From Azadirachta indica (lineage: Eukaryota; Streptophyta; Magnoliopsida; Sapindales; Meliaceae): a DNA stretch of 64,000 nucleotides. Under the pieces are notes generated by a model. It did no database searches. It was not told the origin of the DNA and saw only the letters and a program-made list of their open reading frames with translations. The DNA lies in assembly GCA_022749755.1 (NCBI GenBank), contig CM040449.1, forward strand, positions 806,001 through 870,000. Reading direction: 5' to 3'. Position 1 is the stretch's first letter. The number at the start of each line of letters is the position of its first letter. Below are positions 11,304 through 23,016 of the stretch, piece after piece. Made by a program: the position numbers and the translations under genes.

Positions 11304-11552
11304 TCAACGATTGTGGAGAGGGTCTGAAGCGTTAGGAACTCTCCTCTTGCTCGAAAAGAACGAATCAAATGAGTGCCTCAGACGTGGGCGTTGCTGCTTC
11401 TGCTGTTGTTTCTCTGCTGGCACAGTTGGTGAATGACTGTTCGTACCGAAAACCATCGTCTCTTCCTTCTCTCCTGAGACTAACAATGACAGAAAAATCA
11501 CCACAATTAACTTCTGTAACAACCCCACTTGCAGCAACTGTTGGTACTGCAT
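11304..11552 (-). CDS. CLE: CLE (CLAVATA3/ESR-related) peptide precursor, CLE43-like
   Basis: A single-exon ORF of 82 aa from ATG 11552 to TGA 11304-11306. A hydrophobic segment at residues 9-26 (LLQKLIVVIFLSLLVSG) looks like a signal peptide. A variable basic and Gln-rich middle follows, then the C-terminal CLE motif RRVPNASDPLHN at residues 70-81 and one last Arg. CLE precursors are secreted and processed to 12-13 residue arabinosylated ligands for LRR receptor kinases. Position 6 is Ala where most CLEs have Gly, and position 4 is Pro as usual. RRVPN.SDPLHN is closest in my memory to Arabidopsis CLE43. The frame is open upstream to 11774, but the inner ATG gives the proper signal peptide and length. 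Confidence 0.85.
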   Translation of the reverse strand: MQYQQLLQVGLLQKLIVVIFLSLLVSGEKEETMVFGTNSHSPTVPAEKQQQKQQRPRLRHSFDSFFSSKRRVPNASDPLHNR

Positions 11553-14431
11553 CTTGTTGCCGGCAAAAGCGATTTGAGTGTTCTTCTTGGGAGAGAGGGA
11601 AAGAGCGAACTCTTCTAGTTCTTCAGAGGATTGAAGTATGCATACCAGGGGACCAGCTGAAAATGGATTCGGAGAGAAAAGCACTCGCAGGAGAAAAGCT
11701 ATGTGGCTTTGTTTGGAAATGCAAGAAAAAAGGCAATGTGTAGTTATTGAGTACACCCTGCAAACAAGGGACACAACTTACGATGGAACTTTTTCTTACT
11801 ATTTTGCTTTTATTTCTTCTCGCTTTCAGTCCCTAAAATAAGGGTCACTCCAAGTCTAATTCATAGCATATAGTATACAGATCTTGGCTCTTGTGCTTTA
11901 TTCTTTGTCTGCACATTGTTTGTCCGCTTTGGAAAGTAGTCAAGTTTCTCTTTATAGCTACTTCCAACTGCTGGTAGAAAAAAAAAATCATATACAGATG
12001 TGTTTAAACCTAAAAGAGAGTAAAATGGGTTTTGAGTGTCTGAGCCCCATCAGTCATTAGTCATGTTATTCTTCCGAGAACTTTTCTCCTAAATGCAAAA
12101 GCTTTTTATCACAGGTAAAGTATCCTGTAAGAGACATAAAAACAATATCTTCCTGGCCTGAAAAATAATCTTTGCTTAAAGTAGACGTTTTGAGTGGTCA
12201 AATCATGCGCAACAGAACCAATGGTTCTATCCAATAACATTTTGTTTATTTGGTAACTCTACTCAAGAATGCAACAAAATCTACTGCTCATGTGACCATG
12301 TTATGTAGTGGTATTCCGTGACTAGCGGTTTCTTTCTTGAATTGCTATGAGGGTTTGTTTGAAAACTTTGCTGGAATTAGACCAAAAAGTGGGCAAGCCA
12401 TGGCTTTGCCCTTTCAAATGGCTGACAAACATTATATAAAATATAGAATTAAAAACTCAGATAGCAATTAGCATGTTGGTTTCTGTACATTCATGCTTCA
12501 CATCTTTGATGATGCATCAACTGCCTCTACTCTTAATTATTAATTATTAATTCCTCTGTGGAGGCCTAAAAACAAAATATGAGTGAATGCAAAAAGTAAA
12601 ACATGAGAAATAATATTTTAGACAAACATGAAAAGAAGTAATTGTATATTGTAGATCAACCAGGCTCTACTCTACATCCTTACCCCATCAAAATTTAATT
12701 GAAAAAAAAAACCTCGGACTCAAGCGCATGAAAGGGAATCACTGCCCATAACTCCTAAATGGACGACATTAATTCAAGATTTTTTTATAAAAAATATATT
12801 TAATAAATTTGTAATCATGTTATTTGAATTTTTAATTATGATATGGAGGAGTATTGCACGACAGCTTAAAGTGTTAGCTTCACCGCAGGGCCCATCTTTT
12901 TCTAGGCCGAACTAGTCCAGGTTTTGGATCTCCTGTCCTAGCAGCAAGACAAACTGTTCCTGAAACCTAATATGCCCAGTTCGTCATCCAACAACAGAAC
13001 TTTCAAGTCCATGCTTTCTTGCCTAAATAAAAGCCCACCTTAGCCCAAAAATCCCAACGTCCCTATTCCATTCGTGAGGCTTATTTCGAGTTGTTTTTTC
13101 CCCGTTTGATCAATACAAATGTCCAGAAACCGAATCCTTGAACATCTAATTCGTTGCTTTCCTAGAGAATTATCACCAACCAAAAGGGTTGGTTTCCATG
13201 AGACAGACATCAAATGATGCCTTTTGGCCATAAAGATTTCGAGTATTAAAATCATATTCCAGCAGAAAGTTACAAATATGTTAATGTCTAGAGCATTTTC
13301 CATTAGTTTAGGAAAGTGTATCAGGTAGCGTTAAATTCATTGGTTTACATCAACTTATTTCGTCTAGTAAAGGGAGATACCAAAGAAATATAGAGATCGG
13401 ACCTGTATGATTCGTTCATGTGCAAGCATGTAGATTTAGGAGATGATGCACATAACTCCAACAATGATATTGCAACAAGTTCTGCCAAAAACCATGTTCT
13501 GCTTAAGAAGATTCTTGGCTGGAATCTTGAACTAGAAATTGGTAATAGAACATTAAAATCCAAACTTCATCCTTCCGTTTAAGAAGATTTATCATCACAA
13601 GCAATCAAAATTTGCAGAACGGCATAACTCTCAGGCTCAAGAGAAAGGCACATGAAGACACCAAACTTAAAGTTCATCTATGCATCTTATGCAACTGCCT
13701 TGCATAACTTACTCGTGAATACAAAAGTATAAAACTCTGAGTCAAATGAATCATCCCCTTACTTGACTAACATATGAACCAATCACTTGAACAAACAACC
13801 CATAGCACCATCTCAGCTGAAGACAACTCTCCAAAACATCATACAAAAAAGTACCCCAACAATCTAGGACAAACTTCAAGCTAAAATGGGTGTATGATGC
13901 AAATGAAACTGCAATTAATCTCCTTAGAATCCAAGAAAACATTTCTATGATGTTTCTCCATTGGGATATCAATTTATACACAGGAGAATTTACATCATTC
14001 AAATCTATGAATTAAAGAGTCCATATCTTCTTAATGACCATACAACATTTCAAGTAAAAAATTTTAAGCCAGCCAACAACATATCTGTCAGAATATCCCA
14101 CCAACATTTCTCAAGGACTTACAAGCCTCTTACCCTAGCAGAAAATGATATTCCAAGGTTACTGTTAGTAGCTACTTGCTTAACCAGTGCCATACATGCA
14201 ATTCAGAAGTCTCCAAGCTTCAAATCATCTAGAAGTGACAGAGTGGCACCACCCAGCATTTCATCACAAGCAATTCAGTTCAAAGATCTCTTCCACCAAT
14301 CAGATTAGTGAAAAGCTCACTAAAAGCAATTCCTCTGGGGTTAGAATACTTGTTAGAAACTCGCTTTCAAGCTTCTGCAATGGAGCCAAATCTCTTCAAT
14401 TGATAATAAATCAAAATCCTAAAGTGCAACT
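11553..14431. other. Intergenic region between CLE and CYCA3
   Basis: No gene seen. The left part should contain the CLE promoter and 5'UTR; the right part, from about 13.7 kb, is probably 3'UTR or downstream sequence of the cyclin. The short ORFs have no recognisable content. Confidence 0.4.
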
Positions 14432-16495
14432 TCAATCTTCAATATCTTCAAAGTAACAAAGAGGTATCTCTGGGGAGGAGGGCATGGTTGCCACACATTT
14501 GAACTGTTTCCAGCAAGGGAAAGCATATAAGATTCCCATTTTAACAACATGACAACTGGCAGCGTAACCTCAAATATATTGAACCAAATATGTACCTTAT
14601 GCTGCTTGTATTTTTCTCTTACAGCTTGCAAAGTACCTCCTCTTCTACTCAAATAGAGGTCATGTATGATAAGAACACACTCTTTTATATCTGATGGTCT
14701 ATATCCAGAGTACTGTTGCAAGGCAGAAGTCTGCAGAATACAAACAATTAGATCAATAATTGCACTTCAGGCTTGAAAAGAACCTCAAAAGTTAATAGAA
14801 ATCGGCATACCCAGGGATGGTTTGATGGTCGACTTATGAATCTTGCAAGGAATATAACAGATGCAGCTACCAAAGAAGGTAAAAATTTGATGCAAGCATA
14901 ATCTAGTAGACTCAATTCTGCAAGGTAGTATCCAAGGAACTCTAGTTGCAAATTAGAAGCCTGAGGAAAGCATAAAAAATTGAAACAGTCATTAAATCAA
15001 ATTCACACCTTAAACAGATCAGCGGAAACAGGAAAAGAATGAGGAATTTGCTTACCTTGTAATCCTCTTGTGCAATCCTGGTGAACCTTCTTAGAAATGT
15101 CTTTATTGTGGGATTACCCAGTTCAAACTTCAAGAACTTGAGTATGTCAGCTTCCATTTTCACCACCTTAAATATTGATAATACACAACTTCAATTACAA
15201 GAACAGAGGCATTGATATCAACATTATAAAGAAATAAACTAGAAAAATTGAAAATTACCTCATCTTTAGTGTACGTATTATCCGTGATATAACAAAAGTC
15301 TTCCACATTCGGAGGGCTGATTTCTTCATACTTTCTACTTGTTACAAACAAAAATAATCAAATAAGCAACCAGAAAATTATCAACTGAACATAAAGGCTT
15401 CAGAAAAACAATGGATGCAAAAGATTAAACAAATTTTTGGGCTTACGAGGCAATAAGCATTGAAGAAACACCAAGTAACTGAAGTCTCTGCCTATTGAGA
15501 GCATTCAAAGAAAGGTATCTATCAACATAAGAAACAGTAAGGTACAGAGTGTCTGAAACAAGCTTGTATTCCTCGGCAACTTCCACCAACCAATCAACCA
15601 GGATCCCTCTCATGTTTGCACTAACATCCTTCTGAATCTTCTCAATGTAATCAGGGATAGGTCTTCCCTTTGGATCCGCCTGATTATCAGAGCATTATTG
15701 CGTTTAATCAATACGGATTTAGAAACAATCTAAAGTGAGTACCATTAACACATCATCCAGAACCCTGATACTAGTACATGGTATCAAATTCAATAGAAGA
15801 GCATAATCGCCAAAAGTATGTTTAACTTGAATTCAGATCAGATGCCTCAATTTTAACCCTAAACTATCACTATTCATTGCCAACGAAACACAAACACTAG
15901 GTCCAATGTGCCACTGCAATACTAAAACTCAAACCCTAGAAATGAAATAGAATGTAAAAGCAATGGCTAATTTCATTTGGAGTAAACACTAAGAAAGGAC
16001 ATAAATTGAAACTAGAAAGCCCCAAACCATGTAACCAATAAAACATAGAAGGAGAAGATTTGATATTCGTCCTTTATTTTTCTCATTCCATACCAATTAA
16101 CAGAGAAAAACAAAAACAGCTACAACATGAAGTCTACTGCTTACCTCCATCTTATGAAGATACTCGTAAATGTCGGTAACATACGGGCCACACATCTGAG
16201 GATCATCCGACTTCGCATCGATACCAACATCTGGTTCGACATCCTCCTTCTTAGTCGTCGTCGTGGCCTCTTTCGTCGGCACCAAAGCCCTTTTCACTTT
16301 GGTCTTTGATTTGCCTTTCGGCTTCCGGGACTCGGGTTTCAGACTCGGATTTACCGAAACGACCACGTTTGACAAGTTGGATAACTCCCCCAAAACCACT
16401 CGCGTCTTATTTGCGGGCTGGCCCTCCGCATTGGCGGCAGCGGCCCTCTTCTTGGCTGCCCGCGTGACCCTAACACAATTCTCTTGATCCGCCAT
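14432..16495 (-). CDS. CYCA3: A3-type cyclin
   Basis: Seven exons, all phases consistent: 16495-16145, 15679-15447, 15334-15259, 15166-15056, 14960-14811, 14730-14596, 14503-14432 (375 aa). The N-terminus ([19 protein letters not shown]) is typical of CYCA3. A destruction box RVVLGELSN at residues 32-40 marks it for APC/C degradation. The cyclin box begins near residue 140 with the A-type signature [18 protein letters not shown]; the second fold contains [16 protein letters not shown] and the C-terminus is [18 protein letters not shown]3 cyclins bind CDKA in the nucleus and act at G1/S and S phase. Length and structure look intact. Confidence 0.95.
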
Positions 16496-18579
16496 TGTAG
16501 TATTGCTTTACTCTCAGTCGCTCTCCGCTCGATGAACAGTGAGTTTGGATTCCGAAGAGAGAAGAAGAGAGCGGATATTTCCGAATGGTGGGAAGGGAGG
16601 AATAAGTAGTAAAAAGGGGAGAGAGAAAGAGGGAGGGAGGGAGGGAGGGAGGGAGAGAAAGCGCCATTGTTTGGTTTCAAAATAGAATTTAGGCGCTCGC
16701 TACTTAGTTTTATCTTTTCAACTGAGTTTTTGTGTTTTAAATTTTCAAACGCAAAATAAAGTTTAGAACTGAAATTTTAGGAAACCTGTGCCCTACCACT
16801 TATTCGGTGACAGAGGCGCGGGATAATATTATTTTATTTTTATTATTGGTAATATGTGTCTCACGTCAGCAAAGTAATTCTGTTTTTTAACTGTTTTGGA
16901 TGATCTGCTGTTTCGCACTCGCAGTCTCTCCCACGGTAAGAAAGAACTTTTCTTTTTTTAATTTTTTTTTAAATATATATTATAATATTGAAACAAAAAT
17001 CATACCTAAAAATATAACATAACTTGTCATACATATTTTATTAACAAAACATAAATTTGTACCCAAAAAAATTAATGTTTAATAGAAAAATTAGTTAAAA
17101 TTTAAATGTAAAAAAAAATAAATAAATAAATTAACAAAAAACACGAACAATGCCTTTAGATAAAAATTACCACGTCTTGAATACGAAGGACAACAGATCT
17201 GTTAAACTTTTAAACCATAAAATGAATACCTTATACCCCGTTTCATTTGATCTCGTATGTTGAGTATTATTAATAGCCATTACGAATCTTAAAAGTTTAT
17301 AAAAATGAAATTTTGTTGCCTTGAAAAATATGCTGTCTAGTTCATACGATAATAAAATAATAAATGTTGCAGACTAGTCTATAAACTATAAGAAAATGAG
17401 GATCCGAGACGGATAGGCTGGGAGTGGGAGTGGGAGTGGGAGTGGGAGTGGGAGGGAATTCAGAAATAAAAAGCGCCATCAACATTTTACCCGCTTTTCA
17501 GTTTTAGGAGGTTTTGTTTGCTTTTGTCCTCTTAAATTTTGAAATTGTACAAATTTTGTGCACATCGGCTTCCCCTAAAATCGTCGCCGCCTGTTTTCAT
17601 CTCAATTTGGGCCATTTTTGCTTACATTTTATAAGATTTTACTACATTTTAGAGATATGGTAGATTTACGGTAAGAAATAGCTTTTCCACGTAATTTTTG
17701 AGTTATCTTAATTTAAGCTTGTATATTATATCTATACACTGTAAGGCTTCTAATACAATTTATAAGTTATTTTCAGTTTAAACTGTTAAATTATGTTTTG
17801 AATAATCTAATTATCTAAATGCAAAAATTGCATTACACAATCGTTGTGTCGTAACCTAGCCTGCAATTTATTTGTATATATATATATTTTTTATAAATTT
17901 AAATCTTAAATCAAGTCAAATAAAGGTATATATTTAATTAAAATCACTTATTTTAACTGATGTTAAATTTGTTTTATATATAATTTATTAGTAATTATAT
18001 TATTTTTGAATTTTTACTGACCATAATTTTTTTAAATTTAAATTAAATAAATAATTTTTTATTCTTTAACAAATTAATAAGAAATTTAAATTGATACTGA
18101 GAGAGAATTTGATAATAAAAAATAAATTTTCAATTGTAAATTAAAATTAGTTGAAAATTTTATCTCTAACAAATTAATTGAGCTTATTTAAAAAAATAAG
18201 TAAATAATGGATCATTTCGGCCAGAAAAATGAAATCAGAACATTGGTATTTGCATATGAGTTAAACAATAACAAATTATCGTTAGACTTACTAGGTGTTA
18301 TGAAATTTTTTTTATTATTTTAAATACATGTTAAAACATAGTCTAACATTCTAATAATTTAAAAAATATTACTCATTTAACTTTCAATTGTTTAAATAGA
18401 TCAAACTCCAAAATAAATACGAATCTCTTTCTATCATTTATTTCTTGAAATTAATTATATTTATACGTAAATCAAAAAGTTTGAAATTGGATAATATCAA
18501 TATATTTTGAACACATAATTGATATTAAATGGACAATTTTCAAATTATTAAGAATAATATGCTTTTAGATCTAACATAA
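16496..18579. other. CYCA3 promoter and AT-rich intergenic DNA
   Basis: The first 200 bases hold the cyclin 5'UTR and promoter, including a GGGA run at about 16629-16657. GC-rich bits such as AGGCGCT (16691) and GGCGCGGGA (16817) loosely resemble E2F sites but do not match the consensus exactly. A (GGGAGT)n microsatellite lies at 17419-17455. The rest is AT-rich with no gene. Confidence 0.4.
17419..17455. repeat. (GGGAGT)n microsatellite
   Basis: About six uninterrupted copies of the hexamer GGGAGT, the only strongly G-rich simple repeat in this AT-rich stretch. Confidence 0.9.
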
Positions 18580-20686
18580 GTTAATTTTACAATTTTAGTT
18601 GGTGACCAAAATAGAAATAATACACATCTAAATATGTTCAATGAAAACTAGATTTACAAAAATAGAACTCTTAAGCCGGGCTCTCTGGGCAACTTCAGCT
18701 AGTGAGTTGTTGACCAGATTGGCTTGCGGCTGCGGTCAGTGAGGCCTCAAAATGCAACATGGCGGAACATCATTTAAGCACGCAGGATTATATTTATTTC
18801 ATATTGCATTTAGAGATTACATGAAATTGATATTGCTTCCCGTAGGGTAATTTTACAATTCAAGTGTTTGCATTAGTGGCATGATTCTGAAGTTTGTGCA
18901 ATAGGAGTTCATATGTATATTGATCGGGTTAAAGACGAAACTATTCTATTGCAAGCTGTCGTTTTTTTTATTACTTATTATCACAGTTTAATGTTTGTCG
19001 AGGATAAAGTGAAAGAATACAAAAGTTTGTTATTGTAGATAACTTGCTATCAATTTTTTTGTTTTCACAAATAACACACATCTTTTTATGGATTATTTAT
19101 TTTATTAACGAAAAAACCAAAAATAAAAAAAAGGGAGAAAATTCATGTGAAAAAAAGAGTTTGTCTTTGAAATAAACAGTTATCTCATGCAGTAGAAATT
19201 TTGAAAAAAAAAAAGTGTAAATGAATAATTATCAGTTTATATCTAAATTCAAAACTATCCACAAAAACAAATATCAAACAATTTTTTTTCGAATGTCTGT
19301 TTATTAGAGTTTATCTCATAAATGATACGAGAATATCAAATAAAAAGATAAATAGATTCATACAAATATAATATCTAAAATTATAAAAATCTAAAATAAC
19401 AAAACCGAACCGAATCGTTGGATTGAATTTTATTATTAAATTTTTCGTTTTAACTTTTGAGATAAAAAATTTGAATTGAATTGGTTGAAGTTTTAAAATA
19501 TAATTGATTTTTTTTTATAATGTTTTTGGTTTAAATCAATTTAATGTTTTTAAAATTATTTATTCGCCTTATATTATGTTATAGTTTATTCATGATTCTC
19601 TACAATTAACCCACCCTTTTGTTCATAATTAATTTATTATGGTTAATAAAAACCAATAACTTTTTTTAATTAACAACACCTCGCACTCAATTTTTTTTTA
19701 TCATATCTAATTAATTGTTATAAAATTAAGAACCTTAATTGTGGACCTCTATAATTAAGAACTTTATTTCTAAATAAATAATTGTTATTAGAAATTTGTA
19801 TTTATGAATGATTTTGTTAATAATTTAAACTGTGAAGTTTATTTTTGGAAATAACTCCAAAAATTAATGGTAAGTTTAATTTTAATGTCCGTTTGATTTT
19901 GTTTTTTTCATCGATCAAAAAAATATTTTTTTAATTATAATTTTTTTTTTTTCAAATTTTTTGATATCATTTAGTAAAAACTGAATAAGGACTTTTAGAA
20001 ATTAAAAAAATTTGAAAAAAAGTTATTTTCTTTCTATTAAAAGAAGTCAAAAATTTAGAGTTTTAATAATAAAATTTCTCCAATTTTTTTAAAAGGTTAA
20101 ATTATTTAAAATAATTTTAGCATATTTTATTTATACTATTTTTTAAAAATAAAACATTAAAAGTTTATTTACTAAAGTAATAATTCAAAATTTTTTTAAA
20201 AATTATTTGTGACAAGTAAATAATTAATAAATTTTTCTTAAAAACTCTATTTATAAAAGTTTTATGAATAAAATGTCTACTTTAAAAAATTTTGAAAAAT
20301 TATATTAAACGGACTCTTATTTACATAAATGTAAGTGACTATATAATTGTAGAGTTTGTCTCAATAAATAAATCTATAAAGAGTTTGTCCCCTACTCTAC
20401 TCTATAAACAAAATCGTCTTGTTGATAGAATGTTTGTCTATATGGTACAGATGACTTGTGTAAATTGTGTGTGCATATATATATATATATATATAAAAAT
20501 AAAGTAAGCGTGAGAGGGAGAGATGAGGACTTTGGATCGGGGTTTGGATCATAATTTATTTTGACCTCAACTGATTAGTTGGAAGGAAGGAAGGAAATTA
20601 ATTAATTATGTATATAATATTAATGAAGAAATGGCTAGAGGGAAAGTAAATGATATACTTATTTAATCGATAAAATTTAGTTTATA

Positions 20687-21053
20687 ATAGGGTAGGCAAT
20701 TTTCTGAGTTCGAGCCACGTTTTTTAAAGCTTAACTTGAACTTAGGTCTAGGTTATATATTATACAGACAAGGTTTCAAATCCGAGCTCTAAGGCTCGGT
20801 TTTTGTTTTAAAAAATATCGGATTGGGGTCGAGTTTAAAAAAAATCTAACCTGGATTCATTTTAGTATATATATTAGATCAAATATTTAGCTATTTAGAT
20901 TCGGCTAGAACCGAGCCTGGTATATATCTGAATTTTTTAATAAAAGTTTAGGCTCGATTTGAAATTTATTTAGGATTGAATTTAACTCGATTATATAATC
21001 GGAGTGTTTTTCGGACTGAGACAGGCCCGGGCTTTTTGGTCCAGCCTAGTCTA
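20687..21053. mobile_element. MITE-like insertion, possibly hAT-derived
   Basis: About 365 bp present here but absent from the paralogous position near 30040, where sequence matching both flanks is contiguous. The ends read TAGGGTAGGC on the left and GCCTAGTCTA on the right, weak inverted repeats, and the interior is rich in GGCTCG/CGAGCC motifs. No coding capacity. The superfamily is a guess. Confidence 0.55.
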
Positions 21054-21058
21054 CAGAG

Positions 21059-22460
21059 ACAAGTTGACAACTTGACATCCATAATATTTGTCCAAATTCA
21101 GGACGTTGCATATTGTTATCACCCTCCAAATGACCACCTCTTGGGCTTATTTGATCAACAATATCAGTCGTTATTTGTCTGTCCTCGGAAGAGATCCGAA
21201 GGTGGCGGTAAGCTTTCTACCCAGAGCTGATATTGATCTGATCTGAAAAGCATTTACATCACCATAAGAGTATTGAATAAAGCGTGCATGTCGATAAGAT
21301 TTTTAAAAGAGTCCTATTAATATAACATAATTAAGCACCTTGGGGGACGAAAGGCATTTAAATAAATCATGGAAAAAATCCTTTCAGTCTTAAAGTTTAG
21401 GATTAACACCTTTATAACTTTTATTAATTTTAAAAATATCTTTAAAAATTTTAATTTATTAATAAATAACAATTATATTCATATATAATAATAGTTATTA
21501 AAAAAATAATAAATAAATCTCTAAAATTTGAGAAAATACTATATATTTATATAAAATATATCAATTAAATAAATAATATTATTATTTTATGATCATTGAT
21601 AATATAAATATTTATTAATATATTATAAATTCATTATTTTTGTTATTTTATTTATATTTTAAATGTGTATAAATATATTCTATTTAAATTACAATATAAT
21701 AAAAAATATTTATTATAAATATGTTGTAAAAAAATAAATAAACTATATTTTATTAGTAAATTAATATTTATTTACGCTTTATTTTTATTTAATTTATAAT
21801 AATTACAAATGTAATACAAATAATTTATATTTTTATTTAATTTTTACAAATAATTACAATAAGATTATTTTATTAATATATTATTATTTATTTAATAAAT
21901 ATAATTAAAATAAATATTTCGTATTTTCTTAAATTTTAGAGATTTATTTATTAATTTTTTAAATAACTATTATAATAGTTAGTTAACAATAAATTAAAAC
22001 TTTTAAAAGTGTTTTAAAAATTATTAGGACTTATAAAAATATTAAATCAAATTTTTGGGATTAAAAAGAATTTTATTCTAAATAATATTCAAAATTTTAT
22101 GTTTATATAAAACAAAACCGTTCATATCTGCCGTTTCCAGAAGAAGATTTGCCTAGTTTCATTGTCAATAATTAACAAATTACTTGTTCTTTCATGTTTT
22201 GCAAACAGAATCTCTCTTGTCTCTTATGGACATCACATGACCATTTGTATATGCATACCTGTCAAGTTGGTGGTCAGGTAGGAGAATTATATATATATTT
22301 CCCGTCAGAGGTTGCTACTTCAAAAATTGCATAAACTCCAAACTTTTTCTGGTTCCTCCAGCCACAATATAAATAATTACGAATAGATCTTAGACCTTAC
22401 CTTATGCAGGCGAACTTGTTACAAATTTTCCCCAAGAATTTGCGCCTTAGAACTGATTAT
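21059..22460 (-). pseudogene. Broken copy of the AGL104-like MADS gene (3' half only)
   Basis: Aligned with the gene at 29425-32157, it carries remnants of the penultimate exon (21059-21250), the WLPQRDP exon split by an insertion (about 21340-21376 and 22125-22165), the following small exon (about 22255-22330) and the exon at 30696-30795 (22400-22460). Frameshifts are frequent, and the MADS and I-region exons are absent. It cannot encode a DNA-binding MADS protein. Confidence 0.8.
21377..22075. mobile_element. Large AT-rich foldback element inside the MADS relic
   Basis: About 700 bp missing from the paralogue at 30330-30425. The left arm (from AAAATCCTTTCAGTCTTAAA) and the reverse complement of the right arm share long stretches, including ATAAATAAATCTCTAAAATTT and the AATAGTTATT block, over at least 180 bp. 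The centre is also largely palindromic, so nearly the whole element can fold on itself. No ORF. Borders are approximate. Confidence 0.65.
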
Positions 22461-23016
22461 CGCTATGGCAACGTATGGAAGTGGCCGTGAATGATTTAGA
22501 GATTTGGATGATAGCTTGGCCAACTATGTTCCCACAAAAACTTCCGGCAGCATCACTAAAAGCAAGAAGCGACCCCCCGTGGGGTACATGCAACAACCAC
22601 CGTTGAGATTAGATGGTGAAAAGTAAGTATTCGTGGAGGGAACGGTTTCCCAGGCGTGGGGGCCAATATCTGCATTATTGATCAATAAAATACTTCAATC
22701 ATTATTCGAGATTATCAACATTTTTCACGTTCTGATGACGACGATCGTAATCATTAGAGTATATCTATCGTAAGAGACGAACAAAATCCGTTACTACTTT
22801 ATCCCTATAAAATTTTCATCATCTTCAAGACGTTTTAATAAATTGAAAAATTTGCACCTAATAAATTTAATAGGCATTTCCTATTAATTATGGTCCACAT
22901 TTGCAAACAAGACATCTGACCAAGTTGGACACAACTCATCCATTTGTAAATAAACATCCATCTTCACTGATGTTTAACCAACCCCTGCTTCTACTGACGA
23001 ATTATTTTCAGACGCC
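22461..23016. other. Upstream region of the frameshifted CYP81
   Basis: Similarity to the MADS block stops near 22460. The remaining sequence has no gene and is the presumed promoter of the next CYP81. Confidence 0.4.

Larger units (their letters stand above)
18580..22460. repeat. Old tandem duplication, copy A (decayed)
   Basis: Matches 25100-30760 in order. Anchors: TAGAACTCTTAAG.CGGGCT (18666 and 25149), GGCCTCAAAA (18742 and 25252), CAATAGGAGTT (18900 and 25941), GCGTGAGAGGGAGAGATGAG (20508 and 29885), and MADS exon sequence (21059-22460 against 30051-30760). Divergence is high and insertions differ, so this is much older than the 8.6 kb repeat. Confidence 0.8.

Noticed and set aside
11369..11743. 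Plus-strand ORF of 124 aa overlapping the CLE gene
   Set aside because: Shadow of the CLE coding region; no recognisable features.
16351..16680. Minus-strand ORF of 109 aa rich in Pro/Ser/Leu
   Set aside because: Overlaps the cyclin 5'UTR and start in another frame; the composition comes from the GGGA repeat.
16680..16830. Possible E2F sites upstream of CYCA3
   Set aside because: GGCGC-containing motifs are present but none matches TTTSSCGC exactly, so they are not listed as regulatory sites.
20976..21230. Plus-strand ORF of 84 aa
   Set aside because: Spans the MITE end and antisense MADS relic sequence; chance reading frame.
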